A stretch of DNA of 64,000 nucleotides from Centroberyx gerrardi (GCF_048128805.1 NC_135997.1:14505116-14569115), one strand, 5' to 3'; shown: positions 16,301-53,539, counted from the first letter of the stretch. Notes: generated by a model from the letters alone, not told the origin. A program made the numbers and translations.

Positions 16301-19300
16301 ATTGACCCTATTACCTGTTCCTCTAATCTGTGCTCTCCCGCTGTCTGCCTCAGTCCTTTGTTGCAGAGGCCATGCTGATCATGGTCACCGTGCTTCACCT
16401 GGGCAAGTCCTCCCTGCCCAAGAAGCCAATCACAGACGACGATGTGGACCGCATCTCGCTGTGCCTCAAGGTCCTGTCAGAGTGCTCGCCGCTCATGAAC
16501 GACATCTTCAACAAGGAGTGCCGCAAATCCCTGTCACACATGCTCACTGTCAGACTGGAGGAGGAGAAGCTGTCACAGAAGGTAATGGCAGTCGACTCCG
16601 AACTCAACGCTTAACCTCCTGACAGTTTAGCAGAGCTGAAGCCTGATCAAGGGACGGGTATAAGTAAAATGGAAGACAAATGTATGGTGTTTGTTTTATC
16701 AGATGTTTTCAGACCTGCTATCTCTTTACAAGAACGGTCACACTTTCACTGCACTTGTGTGCGGTCGACACATTAGCAATTCTTGGCTCTTGGTGTGACT
16801 CGCCCTAAATGATTCCCATGAATTTACTCAATTTCTTTTTCACTAATCTTTCCATCTTGGCTTACTGTTGTAGAGATTGAAATTTAGAATTAAATGATAT
16901 TCTAATTACATCAGATCCTGTAAATTGGCAAATAACGGACTGTATTTTTGTCTTTTTTTCTGACCACAGAAAGAGTCTGAGAAGCGTAATGTAACGGTGC
17001 AGGCCGACGACCCCATCTCCTTCATGCAGCTGACGGCCAAGAACGAGATGACTTCTAAGGAGGATCAGTTCCAGCTCAGTTTGCTCGCTGCCATGGGCAA
17101 CACTCAGAGGAAGGAGGCTGCTGATCCCCTGGCTTCGAAACTCAACAAGGTACACCGCAAGCCCTCAAGTAGAAAACTTACAAGAAAGCGTTGTTTTTCA
17201 GCTGAACTTGGAAAGCACGTCATGGAAGAGAATGGTTCTGTGGTAGGCTAATTTCAGGGCTGTAAATACGCGTCTTGTTTTGAAGATTAGATTTAATCTT
17301 TGTTTTGAAAACCTGCCCATTCATTGTTGCAGGTTACTTTTAAAAAGTAGGCCAGCATTAGACTCAGCGGATGATGCGGTTTTAATCGACTGCCGTAAGC
17401 GCTGAGTGGGTTTCTGTATCCTATCTGTCAAATTGAACCTACTTATTATTATTGTCATTAATGTTATTATTATTATTATTTTAGGTGGTTACTCATTTGC
17501 AACTATTTTAGTGTGGCATACTGATTTTTCATTGTAGCTACCAACAGAGGGCGCCAAAGTTGAAATATTCATCTTCCACAAAAGGAAAAATCAATGCCCA
17601 TGACTATGCCAGTGGTTCTCAACTGTTTCCCAGAAAACCAGCAGTATTCCCAGAGTGCTCCTGGTTTTCTGTCCTACCAGGTACTTAATTGCGTTCACCT
17701 GGCGTCCCAGGCCTAAATTAGTCCGTATTAGACAGGTAGAATGAAAACCAGCAGTACTCTCGCTCCTGAGGACCGGAGCTGGGAACCGCTGGTCCATGCT
17801 ACAAAGTTGTGAGAAAGAAATATAGCATTCATATGTGATTTTAGTTGTATATCATAATTAAAATAAATATAATTCATTTTCTTCCAATCTAGGTGACCCA
17901 GCTGACAGGCTTCTCAGACCCGGTCTATGCCGAAGCCTATGTTCATGTCAACCAGTACGACATCGTACTGGACGTACTGGTGGTCAACCAAACCAGTGAT
18001 ACTCTCCAGAACTGCACCCTTGAGCTGGCCACTTTAGGTGAGTCCAGCTTCATTTGTCCTCTTCTCAAGATGTGTTGATTCAAGACAGGTAAATTAGTGT
18101 CGCCATAGTGTTGCTATGTATGTATTTTACTAAATTTATCTTTTCACTCCACAGGTGATCTCAAGTTGGTTGAGAAGCCTTCCCCTCTTACCCTGGCTCC
18201 GCATGATTTTGCTAACATCAAGGCCAATGTCAAGGTGGCATCCACTGAGAATGGCATTATATTTGGCAACATCGGTAAGAGAATTAACTTGTGGCAGTTT
18301 GACCAAATAATGTCATTGATGCCATACATTTCCTCTGCAACCAGAACATATTTTCTTATTTGCGCATGTTTGCGTCTCTCTTCCAGTCTATGACGTGTCG
18401 GGGGCTGCAAGCGACAGGAACTGCGTGGTCCTCAGTGACATCCACATTGACATCATGGACTACATCCAGCCAGCCTCATGCACTGATGCAGAATTCAGAC
18501 AGATGTGGGCAGAGTTTGAGTGGGAGAACAAGGTAAGCATGGGCAGAGTTTTCTGGGAAACTGTGCCCGCATTCACAGAATTGTTTTGATTCTCTAGACA
18601 TCATGAGTCAGACGTGTCTGTCAGGCTTGTTGTTTTGTGGTTTTCTCTTGCATTTAATAAACAAAAATGTGCTCTGTGCATGATGGAGTTCAACAGAGCT
18701 TTGTTGTCATGACATTGACGATTTACATGGATTGATACAAAACAACAGCAGTATTTAGGAAAATATTAATTAAATAAAATGTGAAGTGGTCCGTAAGCTA
18801 ACTTTTTTTGTTGTTGTAGGTGACGGTGAACACCAACATCACTGATCTGAATGAGTACCTCCACCACATCCTCAGCTCCACCAACATGAAGTGCCTGACT
18901 CCGGAGAAGGTCAGAGAACATAGAATAAAGTTTAATAGTTTAAGCTTCCCAGGACTTGTAAAGGTAGATGAAGATAGCACGTGAAACATTTTGGTGCTGG
19001 TGATTTTTAGGATTAATTATAAATGTCCTTTGTCGTGATTTGATTAAAGCCATCGGTGATATATACCCTATTTCTTGTAATGACTGTGTTTCCCAGCAGA
19101 AGTCATTACCAAGCCCATCATATTCTTAGATGAACGGCGTCTATTTTCAGTACCGTGTCTCATGAGGTGCAATATTCTTACGTCTCTTCCTTTGGTCCCA
19201 TAAACTAGGCACTGTCTGGCTTCTGTGGTTTCATGGCTGCCAACCTGTATGCCCGCTCCATCTTTGGAGAAGATGCTCTGGCCAATGTCAGCATTGAGAA

Positions 19301-19728
19301 GCCCATCCACCTGGGGCCTGACGCACCTGTCAACGGACATATACGCATCAGAGCCAAAAGTCAGGTGGGTCACAGCCTCTGCACCATCATCCCTTACCTT
19401 ATACTCTTAGCAATCTGTGACGTAAAGGGTGGATGAAACATATTTGACCAATGTGAACAAAGCATTTTTTGTGGAGAACATGAGAACATTTAGCCTAATT
19501 TATTACCATGTTGAACGAATTGGACAGAATGCACAAGAATAATGAAGTCATGCAGTAACCCAAGTACATTTGATGTCAGACTAATAATAATATTGTTATA
19601 AGAATGTATTAGGTGTGTTTATGTGTTAGTCTGTTGCAATAAATCCTCCTCCCTCCTTCCTTTCATAGGGTATGGCCTTGAGCCTGGGTGACAAGATCAA
19701 CCTTTCCCAAAAAAAGACATCTATCTGA
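10304..19728 (+). CDS. copb1: Coatomer subunit beta (21 coding exons)
   Basis: Copb1 is the beta subunit of the COPI coat, recruited by Arf1-GTP to Golgi membranes. It works in retrograde Golgi-to-ER and intra-Golgi transport. Coding exons: 10304-10394, 10768-10997, 11347-11516, 11637-11751, 11851-11943, 12056-12193, 12404-12523, 13060-13167, 13289-13435, 13581-13726, 15645-15741, 15850-16010, 16132-16252, 16354-16581, 16970-17149, 17893-18037, 18155-18274, 18387-18532, 18820-18909, 19209-19364, 19669-19728. Every junction is GT-AG and in phase, giving 953 aa, the same length as human. The start [12 protein letters not shown] has A at -3. The N-terminal half is an adaptin-like HEAT solenoid (for example [13 protein letters not shown] and [20 protein letters not shown]). 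A charged linker near [20 protein letters not shown] follows. The C-terminal part is the beta-coatomer appendage, ending [11 protein letters not shown]. No lesions are seen. Confidence 0.97.
12524..13059 (+). other. copb1 intron after coding exon 7
   Basis: This 536-base AT-rich intron contains an A-run near 12840. I see no extra exon or RNA gene. Confidence 0.5.
13738..14355. mobile_element. 618 bp TIR element with TTA target duplication (PIF/Harbinger-like, non-autonomous)
   Basis: The left end (13738-13765) and right end (14328-14355) are perfect 28-base inverted repeats. With two mismatches the inverted repeat extends to about 38 bases. The ends start CGGCCGAAATACATGGG. The element is flanked by TTA at 13735-13737 and 14356-14358, a 3-base TWA-type duplication typical of PIF/Harbinger transposons. 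It is CpG-rich compared with the surrounding intron and has no transposase frame, so it is a non-autonomous derivative. It lies just after the donor of copb1 coding exon 10. The superfamily call rests on the duplication length and is inference; the element boundaries are seen directly. Confidence 0.85.
14359..15644 (+). other. Remainder of copb1 intron after coding exon 10
   Basis: This AT-rich intronic DNA holds a perfect 11-base-stem palindrome at 14990-15014 (GTTCACCTATA, 3-base loop) and a short TG tract near 15582. I see no exon or RNA gene. Confidence 0.5.
17150..17609 (+). other. Proximal part of copb1 intron after coding exon 15
   Basis: This intronic DNA includes a TTA trinucleotide run at 17440-17485. 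It also has an AACAGAGGGCGCC motif near 17543-17555 that resembles the core of a CTCF site. No exon is seen. Confidence 0.4.
17610..17791. mobile_element. 182 bp hAT-type MITE
   Basis: The left end reads CAGTGGTTCTCAACTG and the reverse complement of the right end reads CAGCGGTTCCCAGCTC. This CAGNGGTTC end type is typical of hAT MITEs. The flanks GACTATGC (17602-17609) and GTCCATGC (17792-17799) match at 6 of 8 bases, consistent with an aged 8-base target duplication. Inside, a short motif GAAAACCAGCAGTAYTC occurs twice. No coding capacity is present. Confidence 0.75.
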
Positions 19729-19942
19729 ACCGACTCTGAGTAGCAGTCCAGCTGATCCCTCGGACTTTCTACAAGTCATCTGCTATTCTCTTATATCGCC
19801 CATCTTTACGGCCTTTGATCACAGCAAAATAAGAACTCTATATGGTCAGTCTCATCTATAGTTTTTTTTTCATTTTACATCACCTGTCTGACAACTATTT
19901 CCATCCGAGTAATGTCCTTTCCCTGTCCTATCTTTAATTTTC

Positions 19943-19948
19943 AATAAA
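19943..19948 (+). promoter_or_regulatory. copb1 polyadenylation signal
   Basis: AATAAA lies about 215 bases past the copb1 stop and is followed about ten bases later by an A-run. Confidence 0.75.
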
Positions 19949-22900
19949 CTTATATATTTAAAAAAAAAAAAAAGAATGCAAATTTCTTTGCTTCTTGCTG
20001 TGTTCATTCAGTCATATCATGTTTGCTTCATTTTGGACTCTGACACACATTCCACTGTATTCTTCCATTTCATTAGCTAATATGAATTCATTTTTAAAAT
20101 AAAGACATTAATGAAGTCAATTAATTGTCATTTCTTCAGTTTCACAGATGTAAAAATTGGTATAATTGAATGGTGACTTTCATCTGAATTTAAGTGAATT
20201 CTTCTGGGTTCCCTTTTCTAACGATGTATTGTGCAGTCTTGATGAAAATCTAGCTGTGGACCTGAAATTTCTTGCTGATATTCAACATTTAATTTCTAGT
20301 ACTTTGCACCTGGGAGCCTATTCAGTGTTACGTACAATCAGAGCAGATTAATGTATAGTGTGACATGGCATTTTAGTAGAGAGATTTTAGTAAGGCATTT
20401 TTTAATTGTCAGTATGCTAAGGAGACATTTTACATTATTCTAATAATGAAGATGGAGATATCTGAATGGGCATTGCCTCACATTTTGCCCTGTGTAGAAA
20501 GGTTCGGAAGAGTATTTCTCATTTTATTTTCAAATTAGTGTACTTGTTTGCGGTGTTTGTTTGCAGCCTTACGTTTTAGAGGGTGAAAACTTTGGGCTAC
20601 TCAAAGCAGCCACTGATACTTTTGAGTGCTTTCTCTTTATAAGTTGCACTGTATCAGTGGCATGATAGTAGATACTGAGTAAGTGACTTGACAGACAGTT
20701 CAGGCCTGTTATCTGGTATCTAGGCTGGCTGCACCCCGGAGTGAAGGGACTCCTGCCTGCAGCTCCTGCTGTCTGCAGCTCCGTAGCTGTGTTAACTGTG
20801 ATTTCAGGCTCTAATTGAAATTCCTCAGATGCCTCTGGTGCTATGTTGCACAGTGGGAATCGATTGGAATTTGTTCTGTTGGGACTCCAAATTAACAATA
20901 ACATCCTGAAGAGTCTGCAATAGAGCTTTGGCAGGGGGTGAGAGTGAAATTCACTTTCATTTGTCACTGTGAAATTAATTTATAAAGCTAAAGAGAAATA
21001 AATTAAAGGGAAATACATTGATATTGTAGTAATTTCAGAGGTAGTGCAAGTTTTACTGTGTGGGTAATCCCTTACTGAAATGGATTGGTGTTGGCATGGA
21101 CCTGCATCTCCCATTCGCCCTTCCTGTGTAATCTGTTAGTCCAAATGAGTAAAGACATTTCTGGGAATCTGCAGGATTAAAGGATCACCGCCCCAGTCAT
21201 ACATTAACAGTACCTGTGAAATCTGTCACTCCAGGGGGCTTGATAAAGGCTGAAGGTGGCTTTGAGGTCAGAGCTTCACAGCTGTGAAAATAAACAGCAC
21301 TGGATCACACATGCCACCTCATCCCTCATTAAAAGCAACCCAGCTGCTGTGTGCAGTTGCTGTACGGCCTCTTCCTATTTACTCAGATATTACACATTAT
21401 GTTATTACATACACAGGTAAGTCCGGTCACCCAAGGTCTGAACTTTAGCACCCAGTGGGTTTCCTGTTTTTCTGGGTTTCTACAAAGTCATGATTTTTCT
21501 CTTTTGGCAAGCCAGTAGGCAGGTAACCAAGCAAAACATCCCTGTAATATTCCTGTAATATTCCTTTAGGGATTTATAATGTGTCTGGAACTCACTAGCG
21601 AGTTTATGGTGACTTTATTGTACTTTATGCTATTAATATCTCCTATGGTATCACTATGATATTCATATAGGGACGTTTTGATGTGATATTTGCATAGTAT
21701 CCTAAAATGTATTATAATGATTACTATATGTTCTTGTGGGTAAGGACTGTTTTTACACCACTGACCTGCAGATCCACAGCATTTTATCCAGCCTACCTTA
21801 TACTGGTGGGACTTCGGCTTTGGCAGCAGAGCCAGTGCTTTAGATATGAGATGAGTGTCTTCATAAAAATGTATGGACCCATTTTAATTTTTCCTCAGCC
21901 CATCTATATGGCTCTCAACCAAGTCTTGTACTGGTTGAGTGAACTCTTGCAAAACACTGCAGTGCACCTCTCCAGGTCCAGTCTCTCTCTTGTTTGGACA
22001 CCAGAGGGCGACACAACCTCCATCAAGGCAGCTTGCTGTCAGTCTCAAAGCAAACAGGTATCACCATATTGAAATTCAGCGTAGTGTAAAGTCATATTAA
22101 GAATTTCTACATTTCAGTGTCATGTCATATTGTTACTTGACATATTGACATAATGTAAGCCATGCCTCCACGCCTTGAAATAAAGGCTGCTATTTGAAAT
22201 TATGTAAACTCGCCTATATGCTCCAGGCTACACATGCCACCTGTCGCATTTTCTGCCAACCAACAGCTTCACTGCCAGAAAATTAAAGTCCTTTATTGTT
22301 CATTTTCACCTCAGTGATGTGTAATGATGCGTAATGACACCTAACATAAACACATAACATAGACGTCAATATTTTGCACTCTATGATCTAAATTACTTCA
22401 ATGTCTGCATTTTCATAATTACACAATTACAATTACAATCTTTTACAAAGAGGCCTTATTATTGGACTAATTACTTACAATACATGCGCGCACTATAATA
22501 TTCTCATGATATTCCTATAGAGACATATAGTTGTCTAACAATGGTGAGTTTAGCCTATAGGTAGGCAATAGTGAGTTTAAAGTTTGTTTATCTTATTTTA
22601 TCTTTATTTGGCATCACAATAGTATTCCTATAATATTCTTCTATATGTTGTATAGTCTATAGCTTTGTTGTGTTATTTGTATAGCATCCTCTTGTACTGT
22701 AGCCTATCATAGGACTATAGCCTACTTTCGTAAGGGTGTGTGTAAGAAACAGAGAGAAATTACTGAACGGATGGAGCAGAGGGTAAACCCGCCTAAAATC
22801 AGTTTACACACCTTTTGTAGCCTTATCTTTAGGATGTAAATTCATAGTATAGCCTACACTATAATAAGCAATATAAAAGTGATATAAGATAAAGATAGGG

Positions 22901-23206
22901 TATTTTAAGGGCAAAAAATGTAAACTAATAGCCTACTTTTATGAAAATCTAATTGATTGGTGGTGGATTGCCTTATGATGATCATCGCTGAAAGACTGGA
23001 GGTCATCGTTAACCCACCTTTTTTAAAATATTATTTATCATTACATCACTGGGTATAATTACGGTCAGTAGGTAGTCAGTGCCGTTGAATCTCGGCAGGC
23101 TGTATTTCAGGATAGGGACGTAACTGCAGGAGTGTATAATATTAGTGTCAGGACGGGGCTGCTGGGCTGGGCTGGGGCTGGTGTGTGTGTGTGCGTGTGT
23201 GTGCGC

Positions 23207-23242
<36 letters not shown>

Positions 23243-23250
23243 AGGGGGGG
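19949..23250. other. copb1-rras2 intergenic region
   Basis: No gene is supported in this 3.3 kb. It contains two + strand copies (21590-21705 and 22540-22700) of a degenerate AT-rich dispersed repeat. A CACCAGAGGGCGAC motif near 21999-22012 resembles a CTCF core. An imperfect (TG)n/(CG)n tract at 23180-23243 lies at the edge of the rras2 promoter. Confidence 0.5.
23180..23243. repeat. Imperfect (TG)n microsatellite at rras2 promoter
   Basis: TG repeats are interrupted by CG dinucleotides. Such alternating purine-pyrimidine tracts can adopt Z-DNA. It lies about 400 bases before the rras2 start codon. Confidence 0.9.
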
Positions 23251-23625
23251 TCCAGGCAGTCACACACAGCCTGTAGAAGGGCCCCTAGCGACAGACACTA
23301 GTATCGGCCTGGCTGATTACTCCTACTATCGGATTCACATCTTTACCATCGCAGCAGTGCTGAGACAAGACACGACTGAAACAGGGCCAGGCGTATGGAC
23401 AGGCGCCCGTAGCTCCGGGATCCCTCTATCCGTGTTCAGAAACGGATCGCCGCCGAAGTGTTTGTTTTCTCAGCACCCATTTCGCACCTACGCCGGGCTC
23501 CTTCCTCGCTCTATTCTCTCCACTGCAGGCCCTCCTCAGTTTACTGAAAAAAGTGGGTGTTTGCTCACTGGTGTTCAGGCAGCGGCAGCGGCAGCGGCGG
23601 CGGCGAGCGCGGCGAAGTGTCCTCG
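23251..23625 (+). promoter_or_regulatory. rras2 CpG-rich promoter / 5' UTR
   Basis: This stretch is GC- and CpG-rich compared with the flanks, which is typical of a Ras-family housekeeping promoter and leader. A GCAGCG/CGG trinucleotide run lies at 23578-23614. An upstream in-frame TGA at 23545 limits any N-terminal extension. The transcription start cannot be placed by reading. Confidence 0.6.
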
Positions 23626-49023
<25,398 letters not shown>

Positions 49024-49620
49024 GTCGGCCTTATCACTGTAACTCATGCAGCTACTCTCTCCCACCCCACCCACTCTGCCTGACATCACATCCCATGTGG
49101 ATGACTGACCGCTGCCTTCTCCACCTGCATGACTTCAGACAGCTTTTTCTGAGATGCTTTGACCAGGAACCGCTGTCCCCAGGACTTCACTATAGACAAC
49201 TGACAATGCCAAATTTTAACACCACTCTACCTTCAACAGTAATCTGATTCACATGAGAGAGTCCCAACACTAAACATTGCCTTCTAAATCAGCTTGACAA
49301 ATTAATGTTTTGTATTCTGAAGGACTTCTCTTGCCTTGTAGTGACATTTGTACTTCTTGCCGAGATTGAATGAGAAATATATATCCAGAATGTTAATGAG
49401 TTTCTTTTGTTTCCAGTGTCTGACCAGAACAGAGAGATTATCTTATGAAGCTTTGTGTATGTTGTGCCATATCCATTTTTACTCCCATGTGCTAATCTGC
49501 TACTGTACATATGTGACATTTGTTGTGATTTTCAAAGTGTATTTCTAATGACCTATTAAATCACCACAGTACAGTGTGTGAGGTTGAGTTTGGTTTTACA
49601 TATATGAAAATAAATATATA
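49024..49620 (+). other. rras2 proximal 3' UTR
   Basis: Non-coding sequence follows the stop at 49021-49023. It reaches an ATTAAA at 49555-49560 and an AATAAA at 49609-49614. Human RRAS2 has a longer alternative 3' UTR, so the fish transcript may also extend further. Confidence 0.6.
49555..49614 (+). promoter_or_regulatory. rras2 polyadenylation signals
   Basis: ATTAAA occurs at 49555-49560 and AATAAA at 49609-49614, 530-590 bases past the stop codon. A (TA)n tract at 49625-49655 follows. Confidence 0.6.
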
Positions 49621-49899
49621 AGTATGTATATACATATATATATATATATATATAATGCCTAGATAGCCCTTAAAGTTACAATGATAGAACCTTCTGGCAT
49701 TCTGCAGTGGATTCATTACTTTGTCTGTGGATTCTGCTTTCATCTCAATTGCCAAATATGGAGTGTCTACTATATTTGCGTTTTTAAGTCTTATAGATTG
49801 TAGGATTCACATCCTATGCCATCTCTCCTTAATGTACTGAAACTAGTTTGTCTGAACCTATCCTTCTCAGTTTCTTTCCTGTCGGAGGCGGTGGTTCAG

Positions 49900-50100
49900 T
49901 CAAAATTGAACGCCATATGTCCTATTTCCAACTTCTAAGAAGCAGCACAGACAAGATGATTTGTAGCATATTGTGTAGCTTTCAGAACTAACGATTTCAG
50001 ATCAAAATTGAACACTGTATGCTCTGCATTCAACTTTTGACAAGTAGTGTCAACAAAACCACATGTGGCATATCAAGAAGCTTTCAGAGCTCAGTTCAGA
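49900..50100. repeat. Degenerate tandem duplication, about 102 bp unit
   Basis: Unit 1 (49900-50001) and unit 2 (50002-50100) both start TCAAAATTGAAC and share ATTCAACTT/TTTCCAACTT, a GCATAT block, and AGCTTTCAGARCT followed by TTTCAGA/GTTCAGA. The order is the same in both, with scattered substitutions. It lies downstream of, or in a long, rras2 3' UTR. Confidence 0.7.
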
Positions 50101-51817
50101 TCATTCCTATGTAATGCATCAACTCTGACAGACATTAGATCTACAATATAGATCGAGTAACATACAGTTTCATTCTGTTTATAAACTGTTATATCATTCC
50201 AGTAACATGGTGGCAATATAGTTGTTTAATGTCCTTGAATTATTCAGTTATATACCTTCTGCCCAAGGATCTCTCAGTTGGTTGGAACCGTGCCGAGCAG
50301 ACTCGTTGAGATGCACACCTTAACACAGCCGTCTCCCATGGGACATGAACTCACCGGACCTGCCACCTGTGGAGTTACCGTCACCACAGACACAAAATAC
50401 TGTTTTGCCTTCCCTTTCCACATCTGTATTTCTGTTTGGGCATACAAATGAAGTATTGCAGTTTTTTTTTTTGTATCATCATCTTGTAATATAAAACAAA
50501 AAGAAAATCAGATGATGGAAGTAATGGACTTGATTAAATGTTTTTACTCTACTTTTATACATTATTTTCTTATCAAACTAGTTGACAAGTATTTTTATAT
50601 GTTTATAAGTGAATACGCTTTCACAGCACAGCTGTGTAAATATGTAAAGAGGAATATTTAATTCTCTCGATTGTTTTTAACTGAAGATGACTGTTGGCCC
50701 AAATTTGCGAAATTGGATTCTTTACCCAGATGTGATCAAGAATGTTTTTCTTATAGTGGCTTAGCAATGGAAACATATTTATCTTGAGATGTTCACCACC
50801 AGATCATAGTGTAACATGCCGAGATTATTCTGGTCTCAATGGAGCTTTAAATCACACAAACCAATTAATCTGATCCCTGAGATTTGAAAGAACCGCCTCC
50901 CATCTTTTTGCAAATCTAGTGTACATCTAAATCATACTGTGTGTTTTTTTTTCATGTCCATGTCCTTCGCCCCATGTCTAGCTTCTGGTGCTATAATAAA
51001 ATCTGTCATTGAGCCAAATGGGGTAGAGAATTTTTCTTTTTGTTTCAGAAAGCTGTGCAGGCCTGAACCCTATGTGTTGAGCCTCGTTTCAAAGACATTC
51101 ATGGCTGCAGTCAATCTGTGAGAGACGGGATAATGCATGGATTTCCTTGCATGGATATCTTGTGCTCTTTTTGCCAACCTCCAATTCTAGACAGTACGTA
51201 TAGTCTGCATATGAGCTGCGTACCAAAAACACTTTTTTTAGAATCCAATAGGAAGTTTCTGAATGACTGATTCCATCAGGATTTCTGTACAATCCTTTTG
51301 GACAATCCAGTAAGATAGTCAGATATAAGATCTGCATTGCTTTAGATATATAAACCTTGTTAGGCTGCTATCTGTATTCAAATTAGGAGATTCATTATTT
51401 TGGAACCAAATTTTCTGATTTTCCCACTGAATTCCTGGAAGACGTATTGACCAGTTATTGCCACAGTAAAGCAATGTCACATTTGCTTCTTCAAATTCTA
51501 TTCTTTAGCAGGCATTGAGAGGTGATATTTTAAACGGTTTACTCCTTTTTGACAAAATTTTTTTTTTTTTTTGTATATTTTGTTCACGGTACACTTTAAA
51601 TCTTTGTGTAATCTGGAACATTATCTTTTTCTTGTTAATCTTAAAGGTCTGATCTGCCCAACTCAAGTCTGATCTGCCTCCACAAACACACACAGCTACC
51701 TACCAACCTGCCTTACTGTCTTCTCTCTAATTTGCTCAAACCACCTGCTTAGCAACCCACTTGCTCCCCCTTCCTTCCTACTTACCTACCTTTCTCTTGA
51801 TCCCCACACCTGCCTGC

Positions 51818-51864
<47 letters not shown>

Positions 51865-51874
51865 CCTACCTTTT

Positions 51875-51911
<37 letters not shown>

Positions 51912-52780
51912 ATCTGCCTACCTGTTATACCCTACAACCATGATTAAAATTCATCATCAGTGGAATTTAAGGCCTCAGATGCACCTCAATCACATGAGTT
52001 CTTGGGCCTATTATTCCTGCTTTGAAGTAAACTTCAGTTTATTTATTTTTTTTGTCTGTGGCCAAGGCAGAACGTGGTTTAGACCAAAATAGGTAAGTAT
52101 GGGAAGGTCGAAGGTCCTCTCCACAGCTCCAGTGTTCTCTGTGTTCATCTAATCAGTTGGCTCAAATGAAAGACAATAGGTTTGTCTTTAGATACTATGT
52201 CGGAGGTTCACAAGGGCCAACCAGTTCAACATGGTTTATGTGTTGGAAATGAATCAACACAACGACCCTATTTCTTGGGGCTATATGAATGTATTTCCAC
52301 CTGGTTCCCCTGCTGTTATGTTGTTTTTAAGCTTTTCTATGTTGGCACTCATGATGACGTTTAACCTATGTCTAATGGGAAAGAAATGAACTGTCTAAGG
52401 AATTAGGAAAAAAAAACAGGCCGAGGTTATATCCGAATGGCAAATAATTTCACTACCTTATTTTTTTTAATCATTTTATTCAGCATTTAAAAAAAAAAAA
52501 TACAAGACAGCAGGCCTAATTGCTTTTTTGTATTGATCAGCAAGGGGGTGAAAAGGTGAATCAGTTCAATGTTTCCTATCGGCCTGTTAAGCAGTCATGA
52601 CAGGCCAACAAACAAATCACTGATCCATACGTACGGTGCGCTGAGGTTTATCATTCTATTTCTAATAGCCTTCAAGGCTATTGACACACAGGGTTTAGTC
52701 AATGTTCTCAGTAACAATCGGCGTTGTGTGAGACTGCGTGGATGCAATATAATCGTCATCCGCGCGTGCATCGTCGAGTC
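50101..52780. other. rras2 downstream intergenic region
   Basis: This AT-rich DNA has T- and A-runs and a CT compound tract at 51823-51909. A possible SINE-like fragment lies near 50275-50400. No gene is supported. Confidence 0.5.
51823..51909. repeat. (CT)n compound microsatellite
   Basis: Two CT arrays of about 18 and 14 units are separated by a short CCTACC-containing spacer. Confidence 0.95.
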
Positions 52781-53003
52781 CGTATAGACCTGACAGCTCG
52801 CGCTCCCCTCTGTACAATGGTATAGCCCGTAAGACGGCGTCTAGGTCTGCACAGCCTCTCCACTTGTTCACTTAAACGGCGATTCCTTTAGTTCGTCTTT
52901 GCATTAGTGAAGGGAGAGTGGCATCTCAGCGTATTACACCGCGTTTCTCCGTCGTGCAAAGGTTTGATTTTGCCGTCTCACGAGAGTCCAAACCGCTGGA
53001 GTC
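52781..53003 (+). promoter_or_regulatory. Possible CpG-bearing promoter / 5' UTR of an unidentified gene
   Basis: CpG content rises sharply here compared with the flanks. The segment leads directly into an ATG with G at -3 and G at +4. An in-frame TGA at 52965-52967 bounds the frame. The promoter role is inference. Confidence 0.4.
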
Positions 53004-53059
53004 ATGGAGGGAGTCAGCAGCAACAGGAGCATGTCCTATAGTAGATGGAGTTATGACAG
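53004..53059 (+). CDS. Possible first coding exon of an unidentified gene
   Basis: ATG is followed by 18 complete codons (MEGVSSNRSMSYSRWSYD) and a good donor AG|GTAAGC at 53058-53063, leaving two bases for the next exon. The Kozak context is favourable and a CpG-rich leader precedes it. The peptide is rich in Ser, Tyr and Arg. I do not recognise the gene, and no following exon with a matching phase could be identified in the remaining 11 kb. It may be the start of a gene that continues past the window, or a chance ATG in a CpG-rich patch. Confidence 0.35.
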
Positions 53060-53539
53060 GTAAGCGCGCTTTTCCATAATGTCAGGTGTAGGTTAACCAG
53101 ACCTAAACAGTGCTGCGACCAACAAATTCGCATCATAGTCTGTTGCGTTTCTGTTGTATTGTCATCGTCTGTAATGGCCTGTAATGTTAAGGTTTAGGCT
53201 TCTACAGCCTGCTGGCAACCCGCTGCGCAATTAGTTGACAGGTGCAGTGGACTGGGCTCAGTTGATGAGGTGAGAAATGAGAGATGAGATGTGTGAGTGT
53301 AGTCTAGTCATACTGTGGCTGGCATGTCCTCCTGCTTGCAGAAATACGGGATATTTGCTTTTACTCTGTCTGCCTACAACCATGATACAATCACAGACAG
53401 CCCACCTTCTTCCCTGAAGGCAAATCACTGTATTATTTCTGTAATATACCCATGAAAACTTGGTGTTTGTGGTACTCAATCGTGAGTTAATCGTGATCTT
53501 ATCGTACTTAATAGTATATATATATATTTTTTATCTCGT

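Noticed and set aside
20569-20967. 132-codon minus-strand ORF downstream of copb1
   Set aside because: No domain, no splice or polyadenylation context and ordinary composition; probably chance.
50275-50400. Possible tRNA gene or SINE
   Set aside because: CTCAGTTGGTTGGAACC and GACATGAACTCACCGG resemble A and B boxes, but no cloverleaf could be closed. At most it is a degraded repeat.
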